The notes beneath the pieces were generated by a model. It saw nothing but the letters and a program-made list of their open reading frames with translations, was not told the DNA's origin and made no database searches. Position numbers and translations under genes: made by a program. DNA of 50,055 bases from Pseudolabrys sp. Root1462 (GTDB lineage Bacteria > Pseudomonadota > Alphaproteobacteria > Rhizobiales > Xanthobacteraceae), in assembly GCF_001426945.1 (NCBI RefSeq), contig NZ_LMFS01000001.1, positions 1,628,685-1,678,739 on the forward strand, written 5' to 3'. Below, piece by piece: positions 8,890-16,831 of the stretch (the stretch's first letter is position 1; each line of letters starts with the position of its first letter).

Positions 8890-11196
8890 ATGCAAAAGCA
8901 GGCTCCGACCCGGGCCCCGCTGCAGCCACCCACGCCAGCCGCCAGCCCTGTACCTGCCACTGAGAAGGCCGCCGCTCGCAAGCCGCAGATGATGCGGCAG
9001 TACGATCTGATCGAGCGCGTCCGCGCCTATAATCCGAACACCAACGAGGCGCTGCTCAACCGCGCCTATGTCTACGCGATGAAGGCGCATGGCGATCAGC
9101 GCCGCGCCTCGGGCGATCCGTACTTCTCGCATCCGATCGAAGTCGCCGCCATCCTGACCGACCTCAAGCTCGACGACGCCACCATCGCCGCGGCGCTGCT
9201 GCACGACACGATCGAAGACACCGCCGCGACGCGTGCCGAGATCGATCAGCTGTTCGGCAAAGATATCGGCGCGCTGGTCGAAGGCCTCACCAAGCTGAAA
9301 AAGCTCGACCTCGTCACCAAGGAAGCCAAGCAGGCCGAGAACCTGCGCAAGCTCCTTCTGGCCATCGTCGATGACGTGCGCGTGCTGCTGGTCAAGCTCG
9401 CCGACCGCCTGCACAACATGCGTACGATCGCCTACATGCCGCTCGCCTCACGCCGGCGCACGGCGGAGGAGACACTCGAAATCTACGCGCCGCTCGCCGG
9501 CCGCATGGGTATGCAGGAATTGCGCGAGGAGCTCGACGACCTCGCATTTCGCGAACTCTACCCCGAAGCGTATCAGGTGGTCAGCGCGCGGCTCGACGCC
9601 CTGGCGGCGCAGAACGCGCATCTCATCACCGAGATTGAACAGCAGCTCACCAAGAAGCTCGCTGACCGCGGCATTACCGCCACCGTCTCGGGGCGTCGCA
9701 AGCGTTCTTATTCGGTGTGGCGCAAGATGGAGCGCAAGGGAGTCGGCTTCGAGCAGCTCTCCGACATTTTCGGCTTCCGCGTCATCGTAAAGACGACGGC
9801 CGATTGCTATCAGGCGCTCGGCATCGTGCACACGACGTGGCCGATGGTGCCGGCGCGGTTCAAGGATTACATCTCGACGCCGAAGGCCAACGATTACCGG
9901 TCGATTCACACCACGGTGATCGGTCCGCGCAATCAGCGCGTCGAACTGCAGATCCGTTCGATCGAGATGCATCAGATCGCCGAATTCGGCATCGCGGCAC
10001 ATGCGCTCTACAAGGATGGCGTTGGCACGCCGACCGAGTTGCTGTCGCGGGAATCGAGCGCCTATGCCTGGTTGCGGCGCACGATCGAGGCGCTGGCGGA
10101 AGCCTCGAACCCCGAGGAATTCCTCGAGCATACCAAGCTGGAGCTGTTTCACGACCAAGTGTTCTGCTTCACGCCGAAAGGCAAATTGATCGCGCTGCCG
10201 CGCAAGGCGACGCCGATCGATTTTGCCTATGCCGTGCATACCGACGTCGGCAACACCGCGGTCGGTTGCAAGATCAACGGCAAGATCGCGCCGCTGACCT
10301 CCGAACTAATGAACGGCGACGAAGTGGAAATTCTGACTTCCAAGGCGCAACTGTCGCCGCCGTCGGCCTGGGAGGCGATCGTCACCACCGGCAAGGCGCG
10401 CGCCTCGATCCGCCGCGCCACGCGCGTTGCCGTGCGCGAGCAATATGCCGGACTGGGGCGCCGCATCGTCGAGCGCCTGTTTCAGCGCGCCAAGATCGCC
10501 TATTCGGACGACAAGCTCACGGGCGCGCTGCCGCGGCTGGCGCGCGCCTCGCTGGAGGACGTGATGGCCGCGGTCGGACGCAGCGAGCTCAAGGCGTCCG
10601 ACGTCGCCCGCGCCATGTATCCGGACTACAAGGAAGAACGCGCGGCCGCCAATGCGGCGCGTCCCAAGGCCGAGAGCGGCAGCGGCTGGTTCGGCCTGCG
10701 CAAGTTCAAGTCGTTGAAGTTCAAGGTGCCGGACGCGACCGGTCCGGCCATCCCGATCCGCGGCATCAACGGCGATCTGCCGGTGAGCTTCGCGCCGGAA
10801 GGCGGCGCCGTGCCGGGCGATCGCATCGTCGGCATCCTGTCGCCGGGCGAGGGCATCACGATCTATCCAATCCAGTCGCCGCTGCTCGCCGAATTCGAGG
10901 ACAAGCCGGAACGCTGGCTCGATGTGCGCTGGGATTCGGAAGACACGGTGCCGCGCCGCTATCCGGCGCGCATCACCGTGCAATCGGCCAACGAGCCGGG
11001 TTCGCTGGCGCAGATCGCCCAGGTGATCGCCGAGCATGACGGCAATATCGACAACATCGCGATGACGCGTCGCGCGCCGGACTTTACCGACGTGACCATC
11101 GATCTCGAAGTCTATGATCTCAAGCACCTCAACGACATTTTGGCGCAACTGCGCGTCAAGCCCATGGTCGCCAAGGCGGAGCGGGTGAATGGCTAA
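8890..11196 (+). CDS. rsh: Bifunctional (p)ppGpp synthetase/hydrolase (Rel/SpoT family)
   Basis: It makes and degrades (p)ppGpp, the stringent-response alarmone. From ATG 8890 it has 768 residues in this order: HD hydrolase domain with His105-Asp106 in LLHDTIEDT, synthetase domain, TGS domain ([13 protein letters not shown]) and a C-terminal ACT domain ([20 protein letters not shown]). The synthetase loop contains [12 protein letters not shown], the RxKD form typical of bifunctional enzymes rather than the ExDD form of RelA-only enzymes. The start is uncertain: the frame is open from TTG 8752, and a double ATG at 8989/8992 directly precedes the conserved RQYDLIERV. pdxJ overlaps its end by 8 nt. 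Confidence 0.95.
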   Translation: MQKQAPTRAPLQPPTPAASPVPATEKAAARKPQMMRQYDLIERVRAYNPNTNEALLNRAYVYAMKAHGDQRRASGDPYFSHPIEVAAILTDLKLDDATIAAALLHDTIEDTAATRAEIDQLFGKDIGALVEGLTKLKKLDLVTKEAKQAENLRKLLLAIVDDVRVLLVKLADRLHNMRTIAYMPLASRRRTAEETLEIYAPLAGRMGMQELREELDDLAFRELYPEAYQVVSARLDALAAQNAHLITEIEQQLTKKLADRGITATVSGRRKRSYSVWRKMERKGVGFEQLSDIFGFRVIVKTTADCYQALGIVHTTWPMVPARFKDYISTPKANDYRSIHTTVIGPRNQRVELQIRSIEMHQIAEFGIAAHALYKDGVGTPTELLSRESSAYAWLRRTIEALAEASNPEEFLEHTKLELFHDQVFCFTPKGKLIALPRKATPIDFAYAVHTDVGNTAVGCKINGKIAPLTSELMNGDEVEILTSKAQLSPPSAWEAIVTTGKARASIRRATRVAVREQYAGLGRRIVERLFQRAKIAYSDDKLTGALPRLARASLEDVMAAVGRSELKASDVARAMYPDYKEERAAANAARPKAESGSGWFGLRKFKSLKFKVPDATGPAIPIRGINGDLPVSFAPEGGAVPGDRIVGILSPGEGITIYPIQSPLLAEFEDKPERWLDVRWDSEDTVPRRYPARITVQSANEPGSLAQIAQVIAEHDGNIDNIAMTRRAPDFTDVTIDLEVYDLKHLNDILAQLRVKPMVAKAERVNG

Positions 11197-11944
11197 ATCT
11201 CTGCGTCTCGGCGTCAACATCGATCACGTCGCCACGATCCGCAATGCGCGCGGCGGCCGCCATCCCGATCCGGTGCGGGCCGCCAAGCTGGCCATCGCCG
11301 CCGGCTGCGACGGCATCACCGCGCATTTGCGCGAAGACCGCCGCCACATCCGCGACGCCGACATGGCGCGGCTCAAGGCCGAGATCGACAAGCCGCTCAA
11401 TTTCGAGATGGCGGCGACCGACGACATGGTCGCGATTGCGCTCAAGACCCAGCCGCATGCCTGCTGCCTGGTGCCGGAGAAGCGCGAGGAGCGCACCACC
11501 GAAGGTGGGCTCGACGCCGCCGGCCAGCAGGCCGCGCTGAAGCCGGTCGTTCACAAGCTCAAGCATGCCGGTATCCGCGTGTCGCTGTTCATCGGCGCGC
11601 AGCCGAAGCAGATCGAAGCGGCGGCGGCGCTGGGAGCGCCTGTGATCGAAATTCATACCGGGGCTTGGTGCGATGCCCTGGCCGAGGGCGACACCGCCAA
11701 GGCCGAGGCCGAATGGCGGTTGATTGTCACGGGGGCCGAACTGGCGGCCAGCCTCGGGCTCGAGGTCCATGCCGGTCACGGGCTCGATTACGCCACCGCG
11801 GAGGAGATCGCGGCGCTGCCGCAGATCGTCGAACTCAATATCGGCCATTTCCTGATCGGGGAGGCGGTGTTCGAAGGCCTGGCGGAAACCGTGAAATTCA
11901 TGCGCGCTGCCATGGACCGCGGCCGGGCACGCGCCCGCGCATGA
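11189..11944 (+). CDS. pdxJ: Pyridoxine 5'-phosphate synthase
   Basis: PdxJ joins 1-deoxyxylulose 5-phosphate with 3-amino-2-oxopropyl phosphate to form pyridoxine 5'-phosphate. The 251-residue TIM barrel shows [18 protein letters not shown] at the N terminus, [54 protein letters not shown] and [12 protein letters not shown]. The ATG overlaps the end of rsh by 8 nt and has a GGAG ribosome site inside rsh, so the two are translationally linked. acpS follows after a short palindromic repeat. Confidence 0.97.
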   Translation: MAKSLRLGVNIDHVATIRNARGGRHPDPVRAAKLAIAAGCDGITAHLREDRRHIRDADMARLKAEIDKPLNFEMAATDDMVAIALKTQPHACCLVPEKREERTTEGGLDAAGQQAALKPVVHKLKHAGIRVSLFIGAQPKQIEAAAALGAPVIEIHTGAWCDALAEGDTAKAEAEWRLIVTGAELAASLGLEVHAGHGLDYATAEEIAALPQIVELNIGHFLIGEAVFEGLAETVKFMRAAMDRGRARARA

Positions 11945-11990
11945 GTTCGAAAAGCGGAAGCGGATTTTCGGATCAGGTCATGCGCCGAAA
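11943..11990. repeat. GATCATGC-type repeat between pdxJ and acpS (degenerate)
   Basis: The 48-nt segment directly after the pdxJ stop reads TTCGAAAAGCGGAAGC / GGATTTTCGGATCAGGTCATGCG. It resembles a decayed copy of the palindrome at 1437-1484, with arms around TTCGAAAA and TTTTCGG. It occupies nearly the whole gap between two co-directional genes. Confidence 0.55.
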
Positions 11991-12002
11991 GAAGAAGCTC
12001 CC

Positions 12003-12422
12003 ATGATCATTGGCCTCGGCTCCGACCTGTGCGATGCGCGGCGCATCGCCAAGACCATCGAGCGCCACGGCGAGCGCTTCCTCGGCCGTATTTTCACGCC
12101 GCTCGAGCGCGCCAAGGCCGACCGCCGCAAGAACCGTGTCGAGACCTATGCCAAGCGCTTTGCCGCCAAGGAGGCCTGCGCCAAGGCCTTGGGCACCGGG
12201 CTCAGCCACGGTGTATTCTGGCGCGACATGGGGGTGGTCAACCTGCCGGGCGGGCGGCCGACCTTGCGGCTCACCGGCGGCGCCCAAGCTAGGCTGCAGT
12301 CCATGATCCCCGCCGGCCATGAGGCCCGTATCGAGCTGTCGATGACCGATGAGGGCCCGCTGGCGCAGGCCATGGTCATCATCCATGCCGTTCCCGTTGC
12401 CAACCCGGCCGATTCGCGCTGA
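12003..12422 (+). CDS. acpS: Holo-[acyl-carrier-protein] synthase
   Basis: AcpS transfers 4'-phosphopantetheine from CoA to a serine of acyl carrier protein. The 139-residue chain starts [15 protein letters not shown], with the Mg-binding Asp8, and has Glu57 in [14 protein letters not shown], the second metal ligand. The length is normal for alphaproteobacteria. It sits between pdxJ and lepB in the conserved housekeeping run. No strong ribosome site is visible before the ATG. Confidence 0.96.
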   Translation: MIIGLGSDLCDARRIAKTIERHGERFLGRIFTPLERAKADRRKNRVETYAKRFAAKEACAKALGTGLSHGVFWRDMGVVNLPGGRPTLRLTGGAQARLQSMIPAGHEARIELSMTDEGPLAQAMVIIHAVPVANPADSR

Positions 12423-12551
12423 AGGCGATAAAGCGAAGCCCGCCAACGGGTTATATCGGAGTTGCGGCGATCTTCGTTGCGCCGAATAAGCAGTGCCGCT
12501 ACAAGATCGCCGGGGCGCTGACACAGGTTTCATCCCAGGACGAAAGGCGCA

Positions 12552-13319
12552 ATGAGCGTGACATCCGACACCAAGAGGAAGGAAGGCGGCGTCGGCGAAA
12601 CGATCCGCGTCATCATCCACGCGCTGATCATCGCGCTCGTCATCCGCACCTTCCTGTTCCAGCCCTTCAACATCCCGTCGGGCTCGATGAAGGAAACGCT
12701 GCTGATCGGCGACTATCTGTTCGTCTCGAAATATTCCTACGGCTACAGCCAGTACTCGTTGCCATTCTCGCCGCCGATCTTTTCCGGCCGTCTGCCCGGC
12801 GGCCTGCTGCCGCAGCGCGGCGACGTCGTCGTATTCCGCCTGCCGCGCGACCCTTCCACCGATTACATCAAGCGCGTGATCGGCTTGCCGGGCGACAAGA
12901 TCCAGGTGACCGGCGGGCAGGTCTCGATCAACGGCGTCACCGTCAAGCGCGAACGCGCGCCCGATTTCATCGAGACCGAGGAAACCGGCCACGACAAGCC
13001 GGTCAAGCGCTGGAAAGAAACACTGCCGAACGGCGTGTCCTATTACACGCTCGACCTGGTCGATAACGGTTTCCTCGATAACACCGACGTCTATACCGTG
13101 CCGCCCGGCCATTACTTCATGATGGGCGACAACCGCGACAACTCGACCGACAGCCGCGTGCCGGAAGATCGGCAGGGCGTCGGCTACGTGCCGCTGGAGA
13201 ACATTGTCGGCAAGGCGCAGCTCATCTTCTTCTCGGTCTATGAGGGCGAACACGCCTGGCAGTTCTGGCGCTGGCCGGTGGCGGTGCGCTGGAATCGCCT
13301 GATGACAATCGTCAGATGA
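12552..13319 (+). CDS. lepB: Signal peptidase I
   Basis: LepB removes signal peptides from exported proteins at the outer face of the inner membrane. It has one N-terminal membrane segment (about 17-34). The catalytic Ser45 is in IPSGSM, and the general-base Lys107 is in YIKRVIGLPGD. Box E reads FMMGDNRDNSTDSR. The 255-residue length is typical of alphaproteobacteria with a single transmembrane anchor. Its stop overlaps the rnc start by 4 nt (ATGA), which joins lepB, rnc and era into one translational unit. Confidence 0.97.
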   Translation: MSVTSDTKRKEGGVGETIRVIIHALIIALVIRTFLFQPFNIPSGSMKETLLIGDYLFVSKYSYGYSQYSLPFSPPIFSGRLPGGLLPQRGDVVVFRLPRDPSTDYIKRVIGLPGDKIQVTGGQVSINGVTVKRERAPDFIETEETGHDKPVKRWKETLPNGVSYYTLDLVDNGFLDNTDVYTVPPGHYFMMGDNRDNSTDSRVPEDRQGVGYVPLENIVGKAQLIFFSVYEGEHAWQFWRWPVAVRWNRLMTIVR

Positions 13320-14029
13320 GCCGCAAGGTTAAAGATTATTCGGCGCTCGAAGAGAGGATCGGTTACAGCTTTGCCGACAAGGCGCTGCTCGACCGCGCGC
13401 TGACGCATATCTCGGCGCTGTCGGGCGGGCCGCAGAACCGCGTGTCGAGCTATCAGCGGCTCGAGTTTCTCGGCGATCACGTGCTTGGCCTGGTGATCTC
13501 CGACATGCTCTACCGCACTTTCCCCAAGGCCAATGAGGGCGAACTGTCGAAGCGGCTTGCCGATCTGGTACGCAAGGAAACCTGCGCCGCCGTGGCTAAG
13601 GAGATGGATCTCGGGCCCGCTTTGCGGCTCGGCAATTCCGAGGCCCATGCCGGCGGCCGCCTGCGCGCCACGATATTGGCCGACGCCTGCGAAGGCCTGG
13701 TCGGCGCCGTGTTCGTCGATGGCGGCTATCCGGCGGCCGAGGCGCTGATTGCCAAATTCTGGCAGGAGCGCATGTTGAAGTCGGTGAAGCCGTTGCGCGA
13801 CGCCAAGACCATGCTGCAGGAATGGGCGCAGGCGCGCGGACTGCCGACGCCGGCCTATAAGGAAATTGGCCGCACCGGGCCGCATCACGATCCCGAATTC
13901 AAGGTCGCCGTCAGCCTGCCGGATCGGCCGCAGGCCGAGGGTCTCGGCGCTTCGAAACGCGCCGCCGAGCAGGCAGCGGCCGAAGCGATGCTGACCAGCG
14001 TCGGCGTCAAACTGGACAAGGTCTCATGA
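13316..14029 (+). CDS. rnc: Ribonuclease III
   Basis: RNase III cuts double-stranded RNA during rRNA maturation and mRNA control. The 237-residue protein has the signature YQRLEFLGDHVLGL with Glu50 and Asp54, and the second acidic pair Asp123/Glu126 in ILADACEGLVGA. A C-terminal dsRNA-binding domain follows (about 160-230, TMLQEWAQ, AEGLGASKRAAEQAAAEAML). It overlaps lepB by 4 nt and era by 4 nt, a compact cassette that may be self-regulated by RNase III as in other bacteria. Confidence 0.97.
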   Translation: MSRKVKDYSALEERIGYSFADKALLDRALTHISALSGGPQNRVSSYQRLEFLGDHVLGLVISDMLYRTFPKANEGELSKRLADLVRKETCAAVAKEMDLGPALRLGNSEAHAGGRLRATILADACEGLVGAVFVDGGYPAAEALIAKFWQERMLKSVKPLRDAKTMLQEWAQARGLPTPAYKEIGRTGPHHDPEFKVAVSLPDRPQAEGLGASKRAAEQAAAEAMLTSVGVKLDKVS

Positions 14030-14955
14030 GTGAAAACGAGACCGCTGCGACTTCAGGCGAAGACACCCGCTGCGGCTTCGTCGCGCTGATCGGTGCGCCG
14101 AATGCCGGCAAGTCGACCTTGCTCAACGCGCTGGTCGGCTCCAAGGTGACGATCGTCTCGCACAAGGTGCAGACGACGCGGGCGCTGATCCGCGGCATCA
14201 CCATCCACGACAAGTCGCAGATCATCTTCGTCGATACGCCCGGCATCTTCGCGCCGAAGCGCCGGCTCGACCGCGCCATGGTGACGACGGCGTGGACCGG
14301 TGCGCATGACGCCGATCTGACGGCCGTGCTGATTGATGCCCGCAAGGGGCTCGACGAGGAGGTCGAGGCGATCCTGGACCGGCTCAAAGAGGTCGGCGGC
14401 CCGAAGATCCTGCTCCTCAACAAGATCGATGTCGTGCCGCGCGAGAACCTCCTCGGGCTCGCCAAGTCCGCCAACGAGAAGGCGAAGTTCGAGGCCACTT
14501 TCATGATCTCGGCGCTCAAGAGCGACGGCGTCGCCGATCTCAAGTCGTGGCTCGCCGAGCGCATGCCGGCCGGCCCATGGCTCTACCCGGAAGATCAAAT
14601 GTCGGATGCGCCCATGCGGCAGCTCGCGGCGGAGATCACCCGCGAGAAGCTGTTCGAGCGCCTGCATCAGGAATTGCCGTATCACTCGACGGTCGAGACC
14701 GAGAGCTGGAAGGAACTGCGCAACGGCGAAATCCGCATCGAGCAGACGATCTATGTCGAGCGCGAGAGCCAGCGCAAGATCGTCATCGGTAAAGGCGGGC
14801 AGACGCTGAGATCGATCGGCGAGGCGGCCCGCAAGGACATCGCTGAAATCGCCGACACCAAGGTGCATCTCTTCCTGTTCGTCAAAGTGCGCGAGGGCTG
14901 GGGCGATGATCCCGAGCGTTACCGGGCCATGGGGCTGGAGTTTCCGCGGGAATAG
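14026..14955 (+). CDS. era: GTPase Era
   Basis: Era is a GTPase that binds the 3' end of 16S rRNA and helps 30S assembly. The 309-residue protein has the P-loop GAPNAGKST (23-31), G2 QTTRALIRG, G3 DTPG (70-73) and G4 NKID. A C-terminal KH domain (RKIVIGKGGQTLRSIGE) contacts the rRNA. It begins inside the last codons of rnc. A 110-nt palindromic repeat separates it from recO. Confidence 0.97.
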   Translation: MSENETAATSGEDTRCGFVALIGAPNAGKSTLLNALVGSKVTIVSHKVQTTRALIRGITIHDKSQIIFVDTPGIFAPKRRLDRAMVTTAWTGAHDADLTAVLIDARKGLDEEVEAILDRLKEVGGPKILLLNKIDVVPRENLLGLAKSANEKAKFEATFMISALKSDGVADLKSWLAERMPAGPWLYPEDQMSDAPMRQLAAEITREKLFERLHQELPYHSTVETESWKELRNGEIRIEQTIYVERESQRKIVIGKGGQTLRSIGEAARKDIAEIADTKVHLFLFVKVREGWGDDPERYRAMGLEFPRE

Positions 14956-14960
14956 GCGTT

Positions 14961-15070
14961 TGTCGTCCCCGCGAAGCGGGGGCCCATATCCCCAGCGCAC
15001 CGTGATTTTCTCTGATTCAGGGAGTATGGATTCCGGGTTCGCGGGCTGACGCCCGCGCCCCGGAATGACA
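14961..15070. repeat. Palindromic repeat between era and recO
   Basis: Two hairpins, CCCCGCGAAGCGGGG (14967-14981) and GCGGGCTGACGCCCGC (about 15041-15056), are framed by TGTCGTCCCC and CCCCGGAATGACA. This is the fullest copy in the window of the TGTC(A/G)TCCCCG...CGGAATGACA repeat family. It fills the gap between two co-directional genes. Confidence 0.75.
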
Positions 15071-15074
15071 AGTC

Positions 15075-15809
15075 ATGCAATGGACCGACGAAGGCATCGT
15101 GATTGGCGTGCGCCGGCACGGGGAGGCTTCCGCCATCCTCGAGCTGATGACGCGCGAGCACGGCCGCCATGTCGGTATGGTGCGCGGCGGCTTCGGCACG
15201 CGGATGAAGCCGGTGCTGCAGACCGGCAACAGCGTGTCCGCGACCTGGCGGGCGCGGCTGGAAGATCACATGGGCAACTACACGGTCGAGCCGCTGCGCC
15301 AGCGCGCCTCCGATTATTTCGGCGCCCCGCATGCGATCTACGGCGTGTCGCACCTGGCCGCGCTGATGCGGCTGCTGCCGGAGCGCGATCCGCACGAAGG
15401 TCTGTTCAATGAGTTCGAAGCCATCCTCGACGGCCTCGAGGACGCTGCCTGGGCGGCGCCGCAGGTGGCGCGCTTCGAGATGCAGTTGCTGTCAGAACTC
15501 GGCTTCGGCCTCGATCTGGAGGAATGCGCCGCCACCGGCGCGACTGAAGAGCTGATCTACGTGTCGCCGAAGTCGGGCCGCGCCGTGTCTCGCGAGGCTG
15601 GCGCCCCTTATGCCGATCGCATGTTCAAGCTGCCGCCGTTTCTGACCGATCCGTCGCGCGCGCCGTCCGGGCGCGATCTCGACGACGGCTTCAAGCTGAC
15701 CGGTTTCTTTCTGGCGCGCCATGTGCTCGAGCCGCGCGGTATGCAGCTTGCCGATGAGCGCATGCATTTTCTCGCCGCGCTGGCCCGCGCGCTGCCGAAC
15801 GTCGCCTGA
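15075..15809 (+). CDS. recO: DNA repair protein RecO
   Basis: RecO works with RecR to load RecA on SSB-coated gaps (RecF pathway). The 244-residue protein begins [17 protein letters not shown], then LTRE-like and MVRGGFGTR segments of the N-terminal OB fold. The helical C-terminal half includes [21 protein letters not shown], typical of RecO. The alphaproteobacterial form lacks the full zinc-finger cysteines, as seen here. Its ATG directly follows the repeat, and a GC-rich hairpin follows the stop. Confidence 0.95.
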   Translation: MQWTDEGIVIGVRRHGEASAILELMTREHGRHVGMVRGGFGTRMKPVLQTGNSVSATWRARLEDHMGNYTVEPLRQRASDYFGAPHAIYGVSHLAALMRLLPERDPHEGLFNEFEAILDGLEDAAWAAPQVARFEMQLLSELGFGLDLEECAATGATEELIYVSPKSGRAVSREAGAPYADRMFKLPPFLTDPSRAPSGRDLDDGFKLTGFFLARHVLEPRGMQLADERMHFLAALARALPNVA

Positions 15810-15822
15810 TCTTGTACCAACA

Positions 15823-15854
15823 AAGCCGGCCCGGCGTTGCCACCGGGCCGGCTT
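15823..15854. terminator. GC-rich terminator hairpin between recO and a convergent gene
   Basis: A perfect 12-bp stem AAGCCGGCCCGG / CCGGGCCGGCTT (15823-15834, 15843-15854) has an 8-nt loop. No T-run is present on the plus side. The convergent position suggests a shared terminator. Confidence 0.7.
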
Positions 15855-15873
15855 CTAGACTGTCGCGATCCGA

Positions 15874-16104
15874 TTACCAGACGCGGCGGCAGACGCGGTT
15901 CACGCGGCAGACGCGGCGGCCGTAGGGACCGACGCGGCAGACGCGGACGCTGCGGCAGCGCACAGCGGTCTGCTCGACCAGCGAGGCCGCAACACCGGCG
16001 GTGCTGAGACCGGCGGCGCCGGTCGAAACCGGCGCGGCGGATGCGGCGGTGGCCGTCAGGCCGACACCCAGGGCGAACAGAGCCGTCAGCGCGAGCTTAC
16101 GCAT
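15874..16104 (-). CDS. Small exported Cys/Arg-rich protein, copy 1
   Basis: This 76-residue protein has a clear signal peptide (MRKLALTALFALGVGLTATA, cleavage near ASA-AP). A short Ala/Gly/Val linker follows, then a basic C-terminal domain with four cysteines: RCRSVRVCR, GPYGRRVCR and RVCRRVW. The mature protein is strongly positive, and the four cysteines could form two disulfides in the periplasm. GGAGGAAAT lies before the ATG. It is a paralog of the next gene upstream (16291-16527). I recognise no named family, and the function is unknown. Confidence 0.85.
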   Translation of the reverse strand: MRKLALTALFALGVGLTATAASAAPVSTGAAGLSTAGVAASLVEQTAVRCRSVRVCRVGPYGRRVCRVNRVCRRVW

Positions 16105-16246
16105 TGTATTTCCTCCGTTGAAGTTTCAGTCGGACGAGACATTCAATCGGCGTGCCTCGAAGCGACGCCGTTCGAATTTGGAATCGCTGCGATGAACTAT
16201 AGACCTCTCGGCGCGATGACAGTGAGTGCGGAGCGGTAGAGATCAC

Positions 16247-16277
16247 AAAAAAACGGCCCGGGTTTCCCCGGGCCGTT
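16247..16277 (-). terminator. Rho-independent terminator of exported-protein copy 2
   Basis: On the minus strand, an 11-bp perfect stem (16267-16277 with 16252-16262, tetraloop) is followed by a run of seven T (complement of A-run 16247-16253). It lies 14 nt after the stop of the 16291-16527 gene and separates the two paralogs into different transcripts. Confidence 0.9.
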
Positions 16278-16290
16278 GCAACGAATGCTG

Positions 16291-16527
16291 TTACCAGCGG
16301 CGGCACACGCGTTCCACGTGGCAGCGGCGGCCGTACGGCGTCCACCGGCAGACACGAACCGAGCGGCAACGCGCGCGGTAACGCGGGCGGTAATAGTACT
16401 GGGTCTGGTCAACCATGTTCTGGCCGGCGACGGCGCCGTTGATGGCTGAGATCGGCGCGGCGTTGGCTGGCGCTGCGGCAAGCCCGAGACCGATGGCAAA
16501 TAGGGAAGACAGGAGCAGTGCACGCAT
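16291..16527 (-). CDS. Small exported Cys/Arg-rich protein, copy 2
   Basis: This 78-residue protein is a paralog of the gene at 15874-16104. It has a signal peptide (MRALLLSSLFAIGLGLAAAP, cleavage near ANA-AP), then a linker with YYYRPRYRA. The same four-cysteine basic domain follows: RCRSVRVCR, TPYGRRCHV, ERVCRRW. GGAGGAAA precedes the ATG, a strong terminator follows it, and a perfect CRP-type palindrome lies 85-100 nt upstream. No named family is recognised. The conserved RCRSVRVCRxxPYGRR core and the spacing of the four cysteines are the parts shared with copy 1. Confidence 0.87.
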   Translation of the reverse strand: MRALLLSSLFAIGLGLAAAPANAAPISAINGAVAGQNMVDQTQYYYRPRYRARCRSVRVCRWTPYGRRCHVERVCRRW

Positions 16528-16831
16528 GTCAGTTTCCTCCGATGGCCGCCGCCCCGATGGCGGCGCTGAATGCCGAGATTGCGATCATTGCCGGTTCGCG
16601 GCCCGACCGGCTGTGATTGAGATCACAGGAACCGAGATACATTTACGGCGCCGGCGGCGGTATCGAGGCCTCCGGCAAGAGGGCCGGGGGCCTATGTTCC
16701 GTCGCAGGTAGCCGCGAGACAGAACGCGGTTCCCGCCTCTAAGTTCAGACAGTACCCCGAGAATTTCGAAGATTCTCTGGCTGTGGCGTTCATCGCTTGT
16801 TCATCGGCGATGGCCGCAGTACCACCCCGGC
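16528..16831. other. Divergent intergenic region upstream of exported copy 2 and parC
   Basis: This 304-nt gap contains the CRP-type palindrome at 16612-16627 and no believable ORF. GC-rich inverted segments around 16645-16695 (CGCCGGCGGC, CCTCCGGCAAGAGGGCCGGGGG) are present without clear terminator form. Promoters for both flanking genes must lie here. Confidence 0.45.
16612..16627. promoter_or_regulatory. Perfect CRP/FNR-family palindrome TGTGA-N6-TCACA
   Basis: The 16-mer TGTGATTGAGATCACA matches both half-sites of the CRP consensus exactly. It lies 85 nt upstream of the exported Cys/Arg protein (minus strand, start 16527) and 205 nt upstream of parC. The position fits activation of the minus-strand gene. 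That a CRP-like protein binds it is inferred. Confidence 0.65.
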
